From the NCBI RefSeq assembly GCF_009883055.1, contig NZ_WWVR01000011.1:105133-169132 (forward strand): a stretch of DNA of 64,000 nucleotides. The letters run 5' to 3'. Both the position numbers and the translations under genes were made by a program. Shown in pieces: positions 1 to 8,777 of the stretch. The notes under the pieces are model-generated. The model did no database searches. It was given only the letters and a program-made list of their open reading frames with translations, and had not been told where the DNA came from. The DNA is from Blautia sp. BIOML-A1. Lineage in GTDB: Bacteria; Bacillota; Clostridia; Lachnospirales; Lachnospiraceae. Each line of letters begins with the position of its first letter. Within the stretch, counting starts at the first letter, position 1.

Positions 1-2
1 CT

Positions 3-1040
3 GTAGTATTGTTTTTTGTAATGGTGTGTTTTGCACATCCGATTTCGGTACTTATGCAGGCACCGGCAGAGGCTGTTGATCTGACCTCCAGTTATGTACG
101 GATCTGTGGAGGCGGTATCTTTTTTATTGTGGCTTATAACCTGCTGTCGGCAATTTTCCGTGGTCTGGGCGACAGTAAATCACCGCTTCTTTTCGTGCTG
201 GTTGCATGCATCGTAAATGTAATCGGAGATATGGTTCTGGTAGCCGGATTTCATATGGATGCAGCCGGTGCTGCAATTGCAACGGTCACAGCACAGGCAC
301 TTAGCGTAGTATTTGCTGTACTTCTTCTTATCAAAAAAGAACTGCCGTTTACAATTAAAAAGAGTGATTTCAGACTCAATCCACAGTGTAAGAGATTTCT
401 TCAGATTGGATTGCCGCTTGCACTGCAGGAGTTTCTGACTCAGCTTTCTTTCCTTGCACTCTGTGCATTTGTCAACCGACTTGGTCTGGAGGCTTCCTCC
501 GGATATGGAGTTGCCTGCAAGATCGTTAACTTTGCGATGCTTGTACCAAGTTCGCTGATGCAGTCCATGGCATCCTTTGTATCTCAGAATGTGGGAGCGG
601 GCAAGACAAAACGTGCGAAACAGTCCATGTTTACAGGAATCGGAGTTGGGCTGGCGGTCGGATGTCTGGTATTTGTGCTTGTTATGTTTAAAGGCGATGT
701 GGTCGCAGGTATTTTCTCAACAGATGCATCCGTTATCCAGAATGCCTTTGCTTATCTGAAAGGTTTTGCACCGGAAACGATCGTAACTGCAATTTTATTC
801 AGCATGGTTGGTTATTTCAACGGAAATAACAAGACAGTCTGGGTCATGATCCAGGGCCTGGTACAGACACTTCTGGTTCGTCTGCCGCTGGCATATTATA
901 TGAGTATTCAGCCAAATGCAAGCCTGACCAGGATTGGTCTGGCAGCACCGGTGGCAACTGTAACAGGAATCATTCTGAATGTGGGATTCTTTGTATATCT
1001 GAATCGGGCAAAAAAAACAGCTACTTCTCCATCTTCTTAA
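3..1040 (+). CDS. MATE family efflux transporter, 5'-truncated by window edge
   Basis: Cation-coupled multidrug/toxin exporter of the cytoplasmic membrane. The frame is already open at the left edge, so about the first 100 of the usual ~450 residues lie outside. The remaining ~345 residues are a chain of hydrophobic helices with the MATE pseudo-repeat signatures FRGLGDSKSPL in the first part and GYFNGNNKTVW near the C-terminus. The end (ATSPSS) overlaps the end of the convergent MATE gene by 20 bp, so the two stop regions share sequence. The family call is firm; the substrate cannot be read from sequence. Confidence 0.88.
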   Translation, partial: VVLFFVMVCFAHPISVLMQAPAEAVDLTSSYVRICGGGIFFIVAYNLLSAIFRGLGDSKSPLLFVLVACIVNVIGDMVLVAGFHMDAAGAAIATVTAQALSVVFAVLLLIKKELPFTIKKSDFRLNPQCKRFLQIGLPLALQEFLTQLSFLALCAFVNRLGLEASSGYGVACKIVNFAMLVPSSLMQSMASFVSQNVGAGKTKRAKQSMFTGIGVGLAVGCLVFVLVMFKGDVVAGIFSTDASVIQNAFAYLKGFAPETIVTAILFSMVGYFNGNNKTVWVMIQGLVQTLLVRLPLAYYMSIQPNASLTRIGLAAPVATVTGIILNVGFFVYLNRAKKTATSPSS

Positions 1041-2382
1041 GCTCCGGCAGTACGGTACAGAGCATGGTCACAAAGCATATGCTTCCTCCAATTACGTTTG
1101 ACACTGGTTCAGCGAGGAACACACCTTTTGTTCCCATATGTAAGGCATATGGCATCAGATAGGTAAGCGGAACTACAATAAATACCTTGCGGAGCAGAGA
1201 GAAAAAAATCGCGAATTTCTTTTTGTTCAGGGACTTAAATACAGTCTGTCCGATATACTGCAGATCCATAAAAATAAAGGCAGCGAAATACTGTTTTAAT
1301 GCGATTACGGCATCCTTCAATAAAACCTTATCGGAGCTGAAAATGCGGATCAGTACTTCCGGGATTAAAATGATCATACTCCATGTAAAAGCGGTATAGA
1401 TAAGAACCATGACTGACAGTATAACACCGGCTTTGCGTACGTGCTTTGGGCGGCATGCACCATAATTGTAGCTCAGGATTGGAGATGCTCCTTCATTCAT
1501 TGCATGAAGAGGTGTCTCTATCAGCTGGCGTACACTGGAGACGATAGTCATAACAGAGATATAGATATCTCCTCCGGTAACAGAAAGTACATTGTTGCAG
1601 CAGATCGTTACAAGACTGTTTGTCAACTGCATGATAAAGCCGGCAGAGCCGAGACTTACAATATCTCTGGCATGACCGGTACACGCAGAAAACTCGTTTT
1701 TTCTAAGAAAACGTACTCTTAATTCTGCTTTTTTTGTAAGGAAGAATAAAACAAATGCCGCGGATAAAGACTGAGATAATATGGTGGCAATTGCAGCCCC
1801 CTGCACTCCAAAACCAAGGACAAAGATAAACAAAGGATCAAGCAGAAGGTTTGCAACAGCGCCAATGGCAACAGAAAGCATACCGATGGTTGAGTATCCC
1901 TGAGCATTGATAAAAGGATTCATTCCAATGGAGATCATGGACGGTAAAGTACCGATCAGGTAGATCATCATATAAGAATAAGCATAGGTCAGAGCATTCT
2001 GAGAAGCACCGAATACGGTCAGTATCGGGCGGGCAAACAGAAAGCCGATAAGCATCAGGAAAACACCGCAGGTGCAGAGCATGGAGAAAGAGGTATCCAT
2101 GATTTGTACGGCAGTGTTTTCCTGTTTTTTTCCTCTGTAAATAGAAAACAGTGGTGCACCGCCGCTTCCAAAGAGGTTTGCGAAGGCAGTGATGATCACG
2201 ATCAGTGGGAAACAAAGCCCCACTGCACCAAGTGCAGCGGTTCCTACTTCAGGGATTCGTGCAATATAAACACGGTCGACAATGTTATATAACAGGTTTA
2301 AAATCTGGGCAACCAGCATGGGCAAGGTGGCTGCCAGAATATTTCCGGTTACGGTTCCGTTTTCGAAATCAATTCTTTTCAT
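1021..2382 (-). CDS. MATE family efflux transporter
   Basis: Full-length 453-residue MATE exporter on the minus strand, starting MKRIDFENGTVTGNILAATLP, a typical start of Clostridia MATE proteins: a short polar N-terminus, then 'LPMLVAQILNLLYNIVDRVYI', which is the first helix with its conserved Asn/Asp. Around twelve hydrophobic segments follow. It is convergent with, and overlaps by 20 bp, another MATE gene of different sequence. A minus-strand sigma70 promoter (TTTACA, 17 bp, TATACT) lies 55-85 bp upstream. Family firm, substrate unknown. Confidence 0.92.
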   Translation of the reverse strand: MKRIDFENGTVTGNILAATLPMLVAQILNLLYNIVDRVYIARIPEVGTAALGAVGLCFPLIVIITAFANLFGSGGAPLFSIYRGKKQENTAVQIMDTSFSMLCTCGVFLMLIGFLFARPILTVFGASQNALTYAYSYMMIYLIGTLPSMISIGMNPFINAQGYSTIGMLSVAIGAVANLLLDPLFIFVLGFGVQGAAIATILSQSLSAAFVLFFLTKKAELRVRFLRKNEFSACTGHARDIVSLGSAGFIMQLTNSLVTICCNNVLSVTGGDIYISVMTIVSSVRQLIETPLHAMNEGASPILSYNYGACRPKHVRKAGVILSVMVLIYTAFTWSMIILIPEVLIRIFSSDKVLLKDAVIALKQYFAAFIFMDLQYIGQTVFKSLNKKKFAIFFSLLRKVFIVVPLTYLMPYALHMGTKGVFLAEPVSNVIGGSICFVTMLCTVLPELKKMEK

Positions 2383-2437
2383 TTTGCAGATATTCCTTTA
2401 AAAATTATTAATAACTGTTCAAAATCATTATTATTTA

Positions 2438-2466
2438 AGTATAGCACGGGGGAATTTGTATGTAAA
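2438..2466 (-). promoter_or_regulatory. sigma70-type promoter of the minus-strand MATE gene
   Basis: Read on the minus strand: -35 TTTACA (2466-2461), 17-bp spacer, -10 TATACT (2443-2438), about 55 bp upstream of the MATE start codon. Its -35 lies about 30 bp from the divergent promoter of the polyamine leader RNA. Confidence 0.65.
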
Positions 2467-2495
2467 TTGCTGTGAAGCGTTACTTCGAGAAAATA

Positions 2496-2524
2496 TTGAC
2501 AGTTGTTTCTCTACATGATATGAT
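2496..2524 (+). promoter_or_regulatory. near-consensus sigma70 promoter for polyamine leader/operon
   Basis: TTGACA (2496-2501), exactly 17 bp, TATGAT (2519-2524): one base from full consensus. Start of transcription is expected near 2531, about 380 nt before the first start codon, which implies a long untranslated leader. Confidence 0.85.
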
Positions 2525-2530
2525 AAATTC

Positions 2531-2848
2531 GATTTTGAGAGACGAAGATGCAGAGTAACAGACAGAGTCTTTTCAAAGCAATTGTTTTGGACCACCCATC
2601 AGGGTTAAGGCCATACGGACAGCCGGGTCCACTGCCGATTATGGTAACTTTGGTTACCTTATTGATTGAGTTAGAAGCTCAAATTTTATAAGTAGGTTCC
2701 TTTGATAACCGAGATGCGCCCAAAGCGCAGACTTGTGAAACGATCAATAAGAGTAGTAAAAGTATGATTGCTATATAGACTCTGACACGCATGCGAATAC
2801 AGATCAGACGCAGGTTTGTGGCTTAGTGCCCTAATCTGCGTTTTTTTA
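2531..2848 (+). ncRNA. structured leader RNA / candidate attenuator or independent ncRNA upstream of the polyamine operon
   Basis: No coding frame fits this stretch, but many perfect complementarities nest. CAGAGTC (2563-2569) pairs with GACTCTG (2778-2784), and AGCAAT (2577-2582) with ATTGCT (2767-2772). Inside lie GGACC/GGTCC (2589-2593 with 2626-2630), hairpin GGTAAC/GTTACC (2643-2658), long-range CTTATTGAT/ATCAATAAG (2658-2666 with 2743-2751), hairpin TTGAG/CTCAA (2666-2682) and GCGC/GCGC (2716-2728). A multibranch RNA closed by a terminal helix and followed by an intrinsic terminator is the layout of a riboswitch or of a free-standing ncRNA. I could not assign a known class; raiA-type RNAs are one class worth testing. 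Confidence 0.6.
2808..2847 (+). terminator. intrinsic terminator in the polyamine leader
   Basis: ACGCAGGTT (2808-2816) pairs with AATCTGCGT (2833-2841; one G-U), with an inner GGC/GCC, followed by seven T (2841-2847). It lies between the near-consensus promoter and the first gene, so transcription of the operon needs read-through or conditional antitermination. Confidence 0.8.
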
Positions 2849-2910
2849 TTTTTGCTCAGTCTGTGGAATGTGGTTTGAGGGTTGAAGCAAAGGAAACTGG
2901 AAATGGAGGA

Positions 2911-4380
2911 ATGATGAAAGGAAGTCGATTTAAACTGAACCAGAATCATGCACCGATACATGAAGCTCTGGAGACTTTCCGACGCATGAGAGTTGTACCT
3001 TTTGATGTCCCCGGTCATAAGCGGGGGAGAGGTAATCCGGAACTGACAGAATTTCTGGGACAAAAATGTGTAGGGGTGGATGTCAACAGCATGAAACCAC
3101 TGGACAACCTCTGTCATCCTGTATCTGTAATACGGGAAGCAGAAGAACTGGCAGCAGATGCTTTTGGAGCAGCACATGCATTTCTGATGGTGGGAGGTAC
3201 GACAAGCTCCGTTCAGACAATGGTGTTGACGGCCTGCAAGCGCGGAGATGAGATCATACTGCCCCGTAACGTTCACAGGAGTGTTTTGAATGCACTTGTC
3301 TTGTGTGGCGCAATTCCTGTTTATGTAAACCCGGAGGTGGATCAGAGACTTGGAATTTCCCTTGGAATGCGCAGGGAGCAGGTAGAAAAAGCAATAAAGG
3401 AACATCCGAAGGCAGTTGCGGTACTGGTAAATAATCCGACGTATTATGGAATATGTAGTGATCTGCGTGCGATCGTCAAGATGGCACATGATGCAGGAAT
3501 GCTGTGCCTGGCAGATGAGGCTCATGGAACGCATTTTTATTTTGGCGGAGGTCTTCCGGTTTCGGCTATGGCAGCAGGTGCAGACATGGCATCGGTATCC
3601 ATGCATAAAAGTGGGGGAAGTCTTACACAGTCGAGTCTTCTTCTTACAGGACCGAACGTACACGCGGGATATGTGCGTCAGATCATTAATCTGACACAGA
3701 CCACTTCAGGAAGTTATCTTCTGATGTCAAGCCTTGACATTTCAAGAAGAAATCTTGCACAGCGCGGTCGTCAGATTTTTCACCAGGTAGCCGATATGGC
3801 GGAATATGCCAGAGAAGAAATCAATGCGATCGGCGGTTATTATGCGTTTGGAAAAGAACTGGTAAATGGAAATTCGGTTTTTGATTTTGACATTACGAAA
3901 TTAAGTGTACATACGCTGGATATCGGACTTGCAGGAATCGAAGTTTATGATATTCTGCGGGACGAATATGATATTCAGATAGAATTTGGTGACATTGGAA
4001 ATATTCTTGCGTATCTTTCCATCGGAGACCGAGCACAGGAAATAGAACGACTGGTAAGTGCACTTGCAGAGATCCGCAGACGTTTTCAGACAGACGGCTC
4101 AGGACTTCTCAGTCAGGAGTATATTGATCCTCAGGTAGTGACAAGTCCTCAGGAGGCTTTTTATGCAGATAAATGCAGCCTGCCGCTTCGAGAAACCGAA
4201 GGAAAGGTCTGCAGTGAGTTTGTGATGTGTTATCCGCCGGGAATCCCGATTCTTGCGCCTGGAGAACGGATCACAGCAGAGATCCTGGATTATATTGAAT
4301 ATGCAAAGGCAAAGGGCTGCAATATGACAGGACCTGAAGATCCGGATATTTTGAGACTGAATGTTCTGGCAGGGAGGTAA
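2911..4380 (+). CDS. speA: arginine (Orn/Lys/Arg) decarboxylase, PLP aminotransferase-fold type
   Basis: Fold-type I PLP decarboxylase of the Orn/Lys/Arg family, about 489 residues; with SpeB next door it is best read as arginine decarboxylase giving agmatine. Seen: N-terminal PLHEAL-like motif 'APIHEALETFRRMRVVPFDVPGHKRG', HKxG(R)G, 'VGGTTSSVQTMVLTACKRGDE' and the PLP-lysine motif SVSMHKSGGSLTQSS. An upstream GTG at 2863 gives a 16-residue extension with no ribosome site. ATG 2911 or 2914, next to GGAGGA (2905-2910), begins where homologues begin. The next gene starts across its stop codon. Substrate (Arg versus Lys/Orn) is inferred from context only. Confidence 0.88.
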   Translation: MMKGSRFKLNQNHAPIHEALETFRRMRVVPFDVPGHKRGRGNPELTEFLGQKCVGVDVNSMKPLDNLCHPVSVIREAEELAADAFGAAHAFLMVGGTTSSVQTMVLTACKRGDEIILPRNVHRSVLNALVLCGAIPVYVNPEVDQRLGISLGMRREQVEKAIKEHPKAVAVLVNNPTYYGICSDLRAIVKMAHDAGMLCLADEAHGTHFYFGGGLPVSAMAAGADMASVSMHKSGGSLTQSSLLLTGPNVHAGYVRQIINLTQTTSGSYLLMSSLDISRRNLAQRGRQIFHQVADMAEYAREEINAIGGYYAFGKELVNGNSVFDFDITKLSVHTLDIGLAGIEVYDILRDEYDIQIEFGDIGNILAYLSIGDRAQEIERLVSALAEIRRRFQTDGSGLLSQEYIDPQVVTSPQEAFYADKCSLPLRETEGKVCSEFVMCYPPGIPILAPGERITAEILDYIEYAKAKGCNMTGPEDPDILRLNVLAGR

Positions 4381-4385
4381 TGACA

Positions 4386-5240
4386 ATGGAAATGTGGTTT
4401 TCAGAATTTCATACACCGGATGTCAAGCACAGTATCCGGGTAAATCGTCAGCTCTATTCGAAACAGAGCGACTATCAGAGAATTGATATCTTTGAGACAC
4501 CGGAATTTGGACGTGTGCTGACTCTGGATGGAAATGTAATGCTGACAGAGCGTGATGAATTTATCTATGATGAGATGATCACGCACGTGCCGATGGCAAT
4601 ACATAAGGAAGCAAGGGATATTCTTGTGATTGGTGCCGGAGATGGCGGCGTTGTTCGTGAACTGACCAGATATGACAGAGTACGGCATATTGATCTGGTA
4701 GAAATGGATCCGATGGTTGTGGAAGCCTGTCGCGCATATCTTCCGGGAAATGCCTGCAGACTGGATGACAGAAGAGTACATCTTCATTATGAAAATGCGC
4801 TGAGATTTATCCGTCGGTGTGAAGCAAAATATGACCTCATCATTGTGGATTCTTCTGATCCGTTTGGCCCTTCTGAAGGTTTGTTTACCCGTGAATTCTA
4901 TGGAAATTGTTACAATGCGCTGAAAGATGACGGGATTATGGTAAACCAGCAGGGAAGCCCGTTCTATGCGGAAGATGCACATGCCATGCAGCGCAGTCAT
5001 AAGAGAATTGCCAGCACTTTTCAGATCAGCCGTGTTTATCAGGCACACATACCGACTTTTGCTGCGGGTTACTGGCTGTTTGGATTTGCCAGTAAAAAAT
5101 ATCATCCGGTGGATGATCTGGATGCAGAGGCCTGGAATGCATTAAATCTTCGCACGCGCTACTATACGACAAGACTCCATAAAGGAGCATTTTATCTTCC
5201 GGCATTTCTGGAGGATATGCTGAAAGAAGTGGAGGAATAA
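4386..5240 (+). CDS. speE: spermidine synthase (putrescine aminopropyltransferase)
   Basis: Transfers the aminopropyl group of decarboxylated SAM to putrescine in the cytosol. 284 residues with the full SpeE signature: 'LTLDGNVMLTERDEFIYDEM', the SAM-binding 'VIGAGDGGVVRELTRY' and 'VEMDP', and catalytic 'DSSDPFGPSEGLF'. AGGGAGG at 4371-4377 favours ATG 4386 over ATG 4380, which overlaps the speA stop. No speD (SAM decarboxylase) is present in the window, so the aminopropyl donor must be made elsewhere, or the enzyme accepts another role beside the carboxyspermidine route encoded downstream. Confidence 0.93.
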   Translation: MEMWFSEFHTPDVKHSIRVNRQLYSKQSDYQRIDIFETPEFGRVLTLDGNVMLTERDEFIYDEMITHVPMAIHKEARDILVIGAGDGGVVRELTRYDRVRHIDLVEMDPMVVEACRAYLPGNACRLDDRRVHLHYENALRFIRRCEAKYDLIIVDSSDPFGPSEGLFTREFYGNCYNALKDDGIMVNQQGSPFYAEDAHAMQRSHKRIASTFQISRVYQAHIPTFAAGYWLFGFASKKYHPVDDLDAEAWNALNLRTRYYTTRLHKGAFYLPAFLEDMLKEVEE

Positions 5241-5243
5241 TTT

Positions 5244-6101
5244 ATGATGTTACCTAATATAGAAACTTTTATCGGCTGTGAAAGCAGTTTTGAGGAGGCA
5301 TCTGTTGTTCTTTACGGTGCACCCTTTGATTCTACAACAAGTTTCCGTCCGGGTGCCCGGTTTGGTCCGTCAGCAATGCGACATGAGAGCTTTGGCCTGG
5401 AAACCTACAGTCCGTATCAGGACAGAGATCTTATGGACATCAGAGCATTTGACAGCGGAGATCTGGAACTTTGTTTTGGAAGCAGTGAAATGGCACTTTC
5501 AGATATTGAAAAGAGAGCAGAAGAGATATTAAACGCAGGCAAATTCCCCCTGCTTCTGGGAGGCGAACATCTGGTGACACTGGCAGCTGTGCGTGCCGCA
5601 GCAGCTAAATATCCAGACCTTCATATCATTCATTTTGATGCACATGCAGATTTAAGAGATGATTATCTGGGAGCAAAATTAAGTCATGCCTGTGTGCTTC
5701 GAAGATGTCATGAAATTCTGGGAGATAATCACATTCATCAGTTCTGCATCCGAAGCGGTGAGAGAGAAGAATTTCAGTTTGCCAGAAAGCATACAGATTT
5801 TCATCCGTTTACGTTTGAGGGATTGAAGGAAACGGTCAGGGAACTGAAAGAGAAACAGGTTCCGGTATATTTTACAATTGATCTGGATTGTCTGGATCCG
5901 TCAGTATTTCCAGGAACAGGAACTCCGGAGGCAGGCGGCGTGAGTTTTGTGGAACTTCTTGAAGCTATCCGTACGGTTTCTCAGGTGAACTTGGTAGGAG
6001 CAGATGTCAATGAACTGGCGCCTATGCTGGATGCAAGCGGTGTTTCAACTGCAACGGCATGCAAGGTTCTTCGTGAACTGCTTCTGGCAGTTGCAAAATA
6101 A
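5244..6101 (+). CDS. speB: agmatinase
   Basis: Hydrolyses agmatine to putrescine and urea; binuclear Mn enzyme of the ureohydrolase family. The metal motifs are complete: GGEHLVTL, 'HFDAHADLRDDY' (DxHxD) and 'TIDLDCLDPSVFPGTGTPE' (DxDxxDP). 285 residues is the usual size. It lies 3 bp behind speE with GGAGG 8 bp before ATG 5244. Order speA-speE-speB gives arginine to agmatine to putrescine to spermidine. Confidence 0.94.
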   Translation: MMLPNIETFIGCESSFEEASVVLYGAPFDSTTSFRPGARFGPSAMRHESFGLETYSPYQDRDLMDIRAFDSGDLELCFGSSEMALSDIEKRAEEILNAGKFPLLLGGEHLVTLAAVRAAAAKYPDLHIIHFDAHADLRDDYLGAKLSHACVLRRCHEILGDNHIHQFCIRSGEREEFQFARKHTDFHPFTFEGLKETVRELKEKQVPVYFTIDLDCLDPSVFPGTGTPEAGGVSFVELLEAIRTVSQVNLVGADVNELAPMLDASGVSTATACKVLRELLLAVAK

Positions 6102-6195
6102 AATGATATCAGTGTCGTCCCCGGTACCATAAAAATAACATTATAAAATAAGACTGTTGAAGAAACAGTCAGTTATCAGGAAAAGGAGAAAAATT

Positions 6196-7455
6196 ATGAG
6201 CAGAGTACTTGTAATCGGCTGCGGAGGCGTAGCCAGTGTAGCAATTCAGAAATGTTGTCAGGTTGATGAGGTATTTACAGAAATGTGCATTGCAAGCCGT
6301 ACGAAGGAAAAATGTGATGCACTCGTGGAAAAACTGAAAGGAAAGACAAAGACAGTTCTTACTACAGCGAAGGTTGATGCAGATGATGTGGATCAGCTGA
6401 TCGAACTGATCAACAGCTATAAACCAGAGCTGGTAATGAACATTGCACTTCCATATCAGGATCTGACGATCATGGATGCATGTCTGGCATGTGGCGTAAA
6501 CTATATGGATACAGCAAACTATGAGCCGGAAGATACTGATGATCCAAAGTGGCGTGCGATCTATGAAAAACGCTGTAAAGAAGAAGGATTTTCCGCATAT
6601 TTTGACTATTCCTGGCAGTGGGCATACCGTAAAAAATTCGAGGATGCAGGTCTTACAGCACTGCTTGGATGCGGATTTGACCCGGGTGTTACACAGGCAT
6701 ACTGTGCCCATGCATTAAAGCATGAGTTTGACCAGATTGATACCATTGATATCCTGGACTGCAACGGCGGTGATCATGGATATGCATTTGCGACAAACTT
6801 TAACCCGGAAATCAATCTTCGTGAAGTAAGTGCACCGGGAAGCTACTGGGAAGACGGACACTGGGTGGAGATCCCGCCAATGGATATCAAAAGAGAATAT
6901 AATTTTGACCAGGTTGGAGATAAGGATATGTATCTGCTTCACCATGAGGAAATTGAGTCTCTTGCAAAAACAATCCCGGGTGTAAAACGTATTCGCTTCT
7001 TTATGACTTTCGGACAGAGTTATCTGGATCATATGCGTTGTCTTGAAGATGTAGGAATGCTTTCCACAACACCAATCCAGTACAATGGACAGGAAATCGT
7101 TCCAATCCAGTTTTTGAAAGCACTGCTTCCGGATCCGGCAAGCCTTGGACCACGTACAAAAGGAAAAACAAATATCGGCTGTATCTTTACAGGTGTAAAA
7201 GACGGAAAAGAAAAGACATACTATATCTATAATGTATGCGATCATCAGGAATGCTATCACGAAGTTGGAAGTCAGGCGATCAGCTATACAACCGGTGTTC
7301 CGGCAATGTGCGGAGCGCTTATGATGCTGACAGGAAAGTGGATCAGACCAGGTGTGTATACAGTTGAAGAATTTGATCCGGATCCGTTCCTGGATGCACT
7401 CGACCGTTATGGCCTGCCGCGCAGTGAAAGCCACGATCCGAAGCTGGTAGACTGA
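6196..7455 (+). CDS. carboxynorspermidine/carboxyspermidine dehydrogenase (saccharopine dehydrogenase family)
   Basis: NAD(P)H-dependent enzyme that condenses a diamine (putrescine or diaminopropane) with aspartate semialdehyde to carboxy(nor)spermidine. 419 residues: Rossmann 'VLVIGCGGVASVAIQKC' at the N-terminus, then saccharopine-dehydrogenase-like 'LGCGFDPGVTQAYCAHA'. An earlier in-frame ATG at 6157 lacks a ribosome site, whereas ATG 6196 follows AGGAAAAGGAG. Its stop overlaps the start of nspC (TGATG), so the pair is translationally coupled; that pairing is diagnostic for the alternative spermidine pathway. The preceding 94-bp gap shows no terminator. Confidence 0.9.
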   Translation: MSRVLVIGCGGVASVAIQKCCQVDEVFTEMCIASRTKEKCDALVEKLKGKTKTVLTTAKVDADDVDQLIELINSYKPELVMNIALPYQDLTIMDACLACGVNYMDTANYEPEDTDDPKWRAIYEKRCKEEGFSAYFDYSWQWAYRKKFEDAGLTALLGCGFDPGVTQAYCAHALKHEFDQIDTIDILDCNGGDHGYAFATNFNPEINLREVSAPGSYWEDGHWVEIPPMDIKREYNFDQVGDKDMYLLHHEEIESLAKTIPGVKRIRFFMTFGQSYLDHMRCLEDVGMLSTTPIQYNGQEIVPIQFLKALLPDPASLGPRTKGKTNIGCIFTGVKDGKEKTYYIYNVCDHQECYHEVGSQAISYTTGVPAMCGALMMLTGKWIRPGVYTVEEFDPDPFLDALDRYGLPRSESHDPKLVD

Positions 7456-8669
7456 TGGAAGGATTGGATAAAAGAGCACCATTTACAGCCACCGGCGGAA
7501 TCATTCCGCCGGAATTCAGGAATATAAAAACACCCTGCTATATCCTGGACGAAAAAGCACTTATAAAAAATGCAAAACTGCTCGGTGAAGTGGCAGAGCG
7601 GACAGGATGTAAGATGCTCCTGGCGCAGAAAGCGTTCAGCAATTATGACTGTTATCAGTTTTTTGAGCCGTATCTTGCGGGTACAGAGGCCAGCGGACTG
7701 TTTGAGGCAAGACTTGGAGCTGAGGAAATGCCGGAAAAAGAGGTTCATGTATTCTGTGCCGGTTATCGGGCAGATGAATTTGAGGAACTTCTTCAGTATG
7801 CGGATCATATCGTGTTTAATTCGCCAATGCAGCTTCTTCGTTTCGGACCAGGAGCAAAAGAAGCGGGAAAGAGCGTGGGACTTCGGATCAATCCGGAATG
7901 TTCCACTCAGGATGGACATGAGATTTATGATCCCTGTGCGCCGGGAAGCCGAATGGGAACGACAAGAGCGCAGTGGGATGAAGCATTCCAGAAAAACCCG
8001 GAACTTCTGGATTTACTGGAGGGCATTCATTTCCATACTCTCTGTGAGCAGGATTCCGATGATCTGGAGACAACTCTTGTTTTTGTAAAGAAGCATTTTG
8101 GAGATTTGGCTTCCAGAGTGAAGTGGATCAATTTTGGCGGCGGTCATCATATTACAAGACCAGGTTATGATATTGAACGACTGGAACGATGCATCCGGAT
8201 GGCAAAAGATGAATGGAAGGTAGAGGTTTATCTTGAACCAGGAGAAGCATGGGCATTAAATGCAGGATTCCTTCTGACCCGTGTGCTGGATGTCCTGAAA
8301 AATGGAAAGACAGAGATTGCGATCATAGATGCCAGTGCGGCCTGTCATATGCCGGATGTGCTGGAAATGCCTTATCGTCCGCCGCTTCTTGGAGCAGATG
8401 ATTCAGAAGAGGACAGGATCACAGTTCGTCTTGGAGGACCAACCTGCCTGTCAGGAGATGTGATCGGAGATTATAAATTCAGACAGCTTCCCGAATATGG
8501 GGATCTTCTTATGTTTGGAGATATGGCCATCTATACTACCTGCAAAAATAATACTTTTAACGGGATGCCGTTGCCGGATATCTGGCTCAGACGTGCTGAC
8601 AAAACGATGCAGCAACTTACAGATTTTGGTTATGCAGATTTTAAAGAAAGACTTGGAAGTCGCAAATAG
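7455..8669 (+). CDS. nspC: carboxynorspermidine/carboxyspermidine decarboxylase
   Basis: Fold-type III PLP decarboxylase that removes the carboxyl group from carboxy(nor)spermidine to give (nor)spermidine. Seen: 'TPCYILDEKALIKNAKLL' N-terminus, PLP-lysine stretch 'MLLAQKAFSNYDCY', 'INFGGGHHITRPGYD', 'LEPGEAW' and C-terminal 'GPTCLSGDVIGDY'. 404 residues is slightly longer than the usual ~380 because of an N-terminal 'ATGGIIPPEFRN' extension. Starts in the stop of the dehydrogenase gene. Last gene of the polyamine operon; its stop codon lies in the loop of the terminator. Confidence 0.93.
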   Translation: MEGLDKRAPFTATGGIIPPEFRNIKTPCYILDEKALIKNAKLLGEVAERTGCKMLLAQKAFSNYDCYQFFEPYLAGTEASGLFEARLGAEEMPEKEVHVFCAGYRADEFEELLQYADHIVFNSPMQLLRFGPGAKEAGKSVGLRINPECSTQDGHEIYDPCAPGSRMGTTRAQWDEAFQKNPELLDLLEGIHFHTLCEQDSDDLETTLVFVKKHFGDLASRVKWINFGGGHHITRPGYDIERLERCIRMAKDEWKVEVYLEPGEAWALNAGFLLTRVLDVLKNGKTEIAIIDASAACHMPDVLEMPYRPPLLGADDSEEDRITVRLGGPTCLSGDVIGDYKFRQLPEYGDLLMFGDMAIYTTCKNNTFNGMPLPDIWLRRADKTMQQLTDFGYADFKERLGSRK

Positions 8670-8683
8670 CGACTTCCTTTTTT
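8655..8683 (+). terminator. intrinsic terminator of the polyamine operon
   Basis: Perfect 9-bp stem GGAAGTCGC/GCGACTTCC (8655-8663 with 8669-8677), 5-nt loop, T6. The nspC stop codon TAG (8667-8669) falls in the hairpin. Confidence 0.9.
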
Positions 8684-8777
8684 GGTGGAATGTATGTATA
8701 TAGTTCATTACAAATCTCATAAAGTATTATAAGAACAGAGTAGAAGATCTTCCGTTTTATAGGCAGAGAGGATGCAG

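Noticed and set aside
2686..3663. Long minus-strand open frame opposite speA
   Set aside because: It is Cys/His/Ser-rich with no family resemblance, no ribosome site, and lies opposite a highly conserved decarboxylase; a codon-bias shadow.
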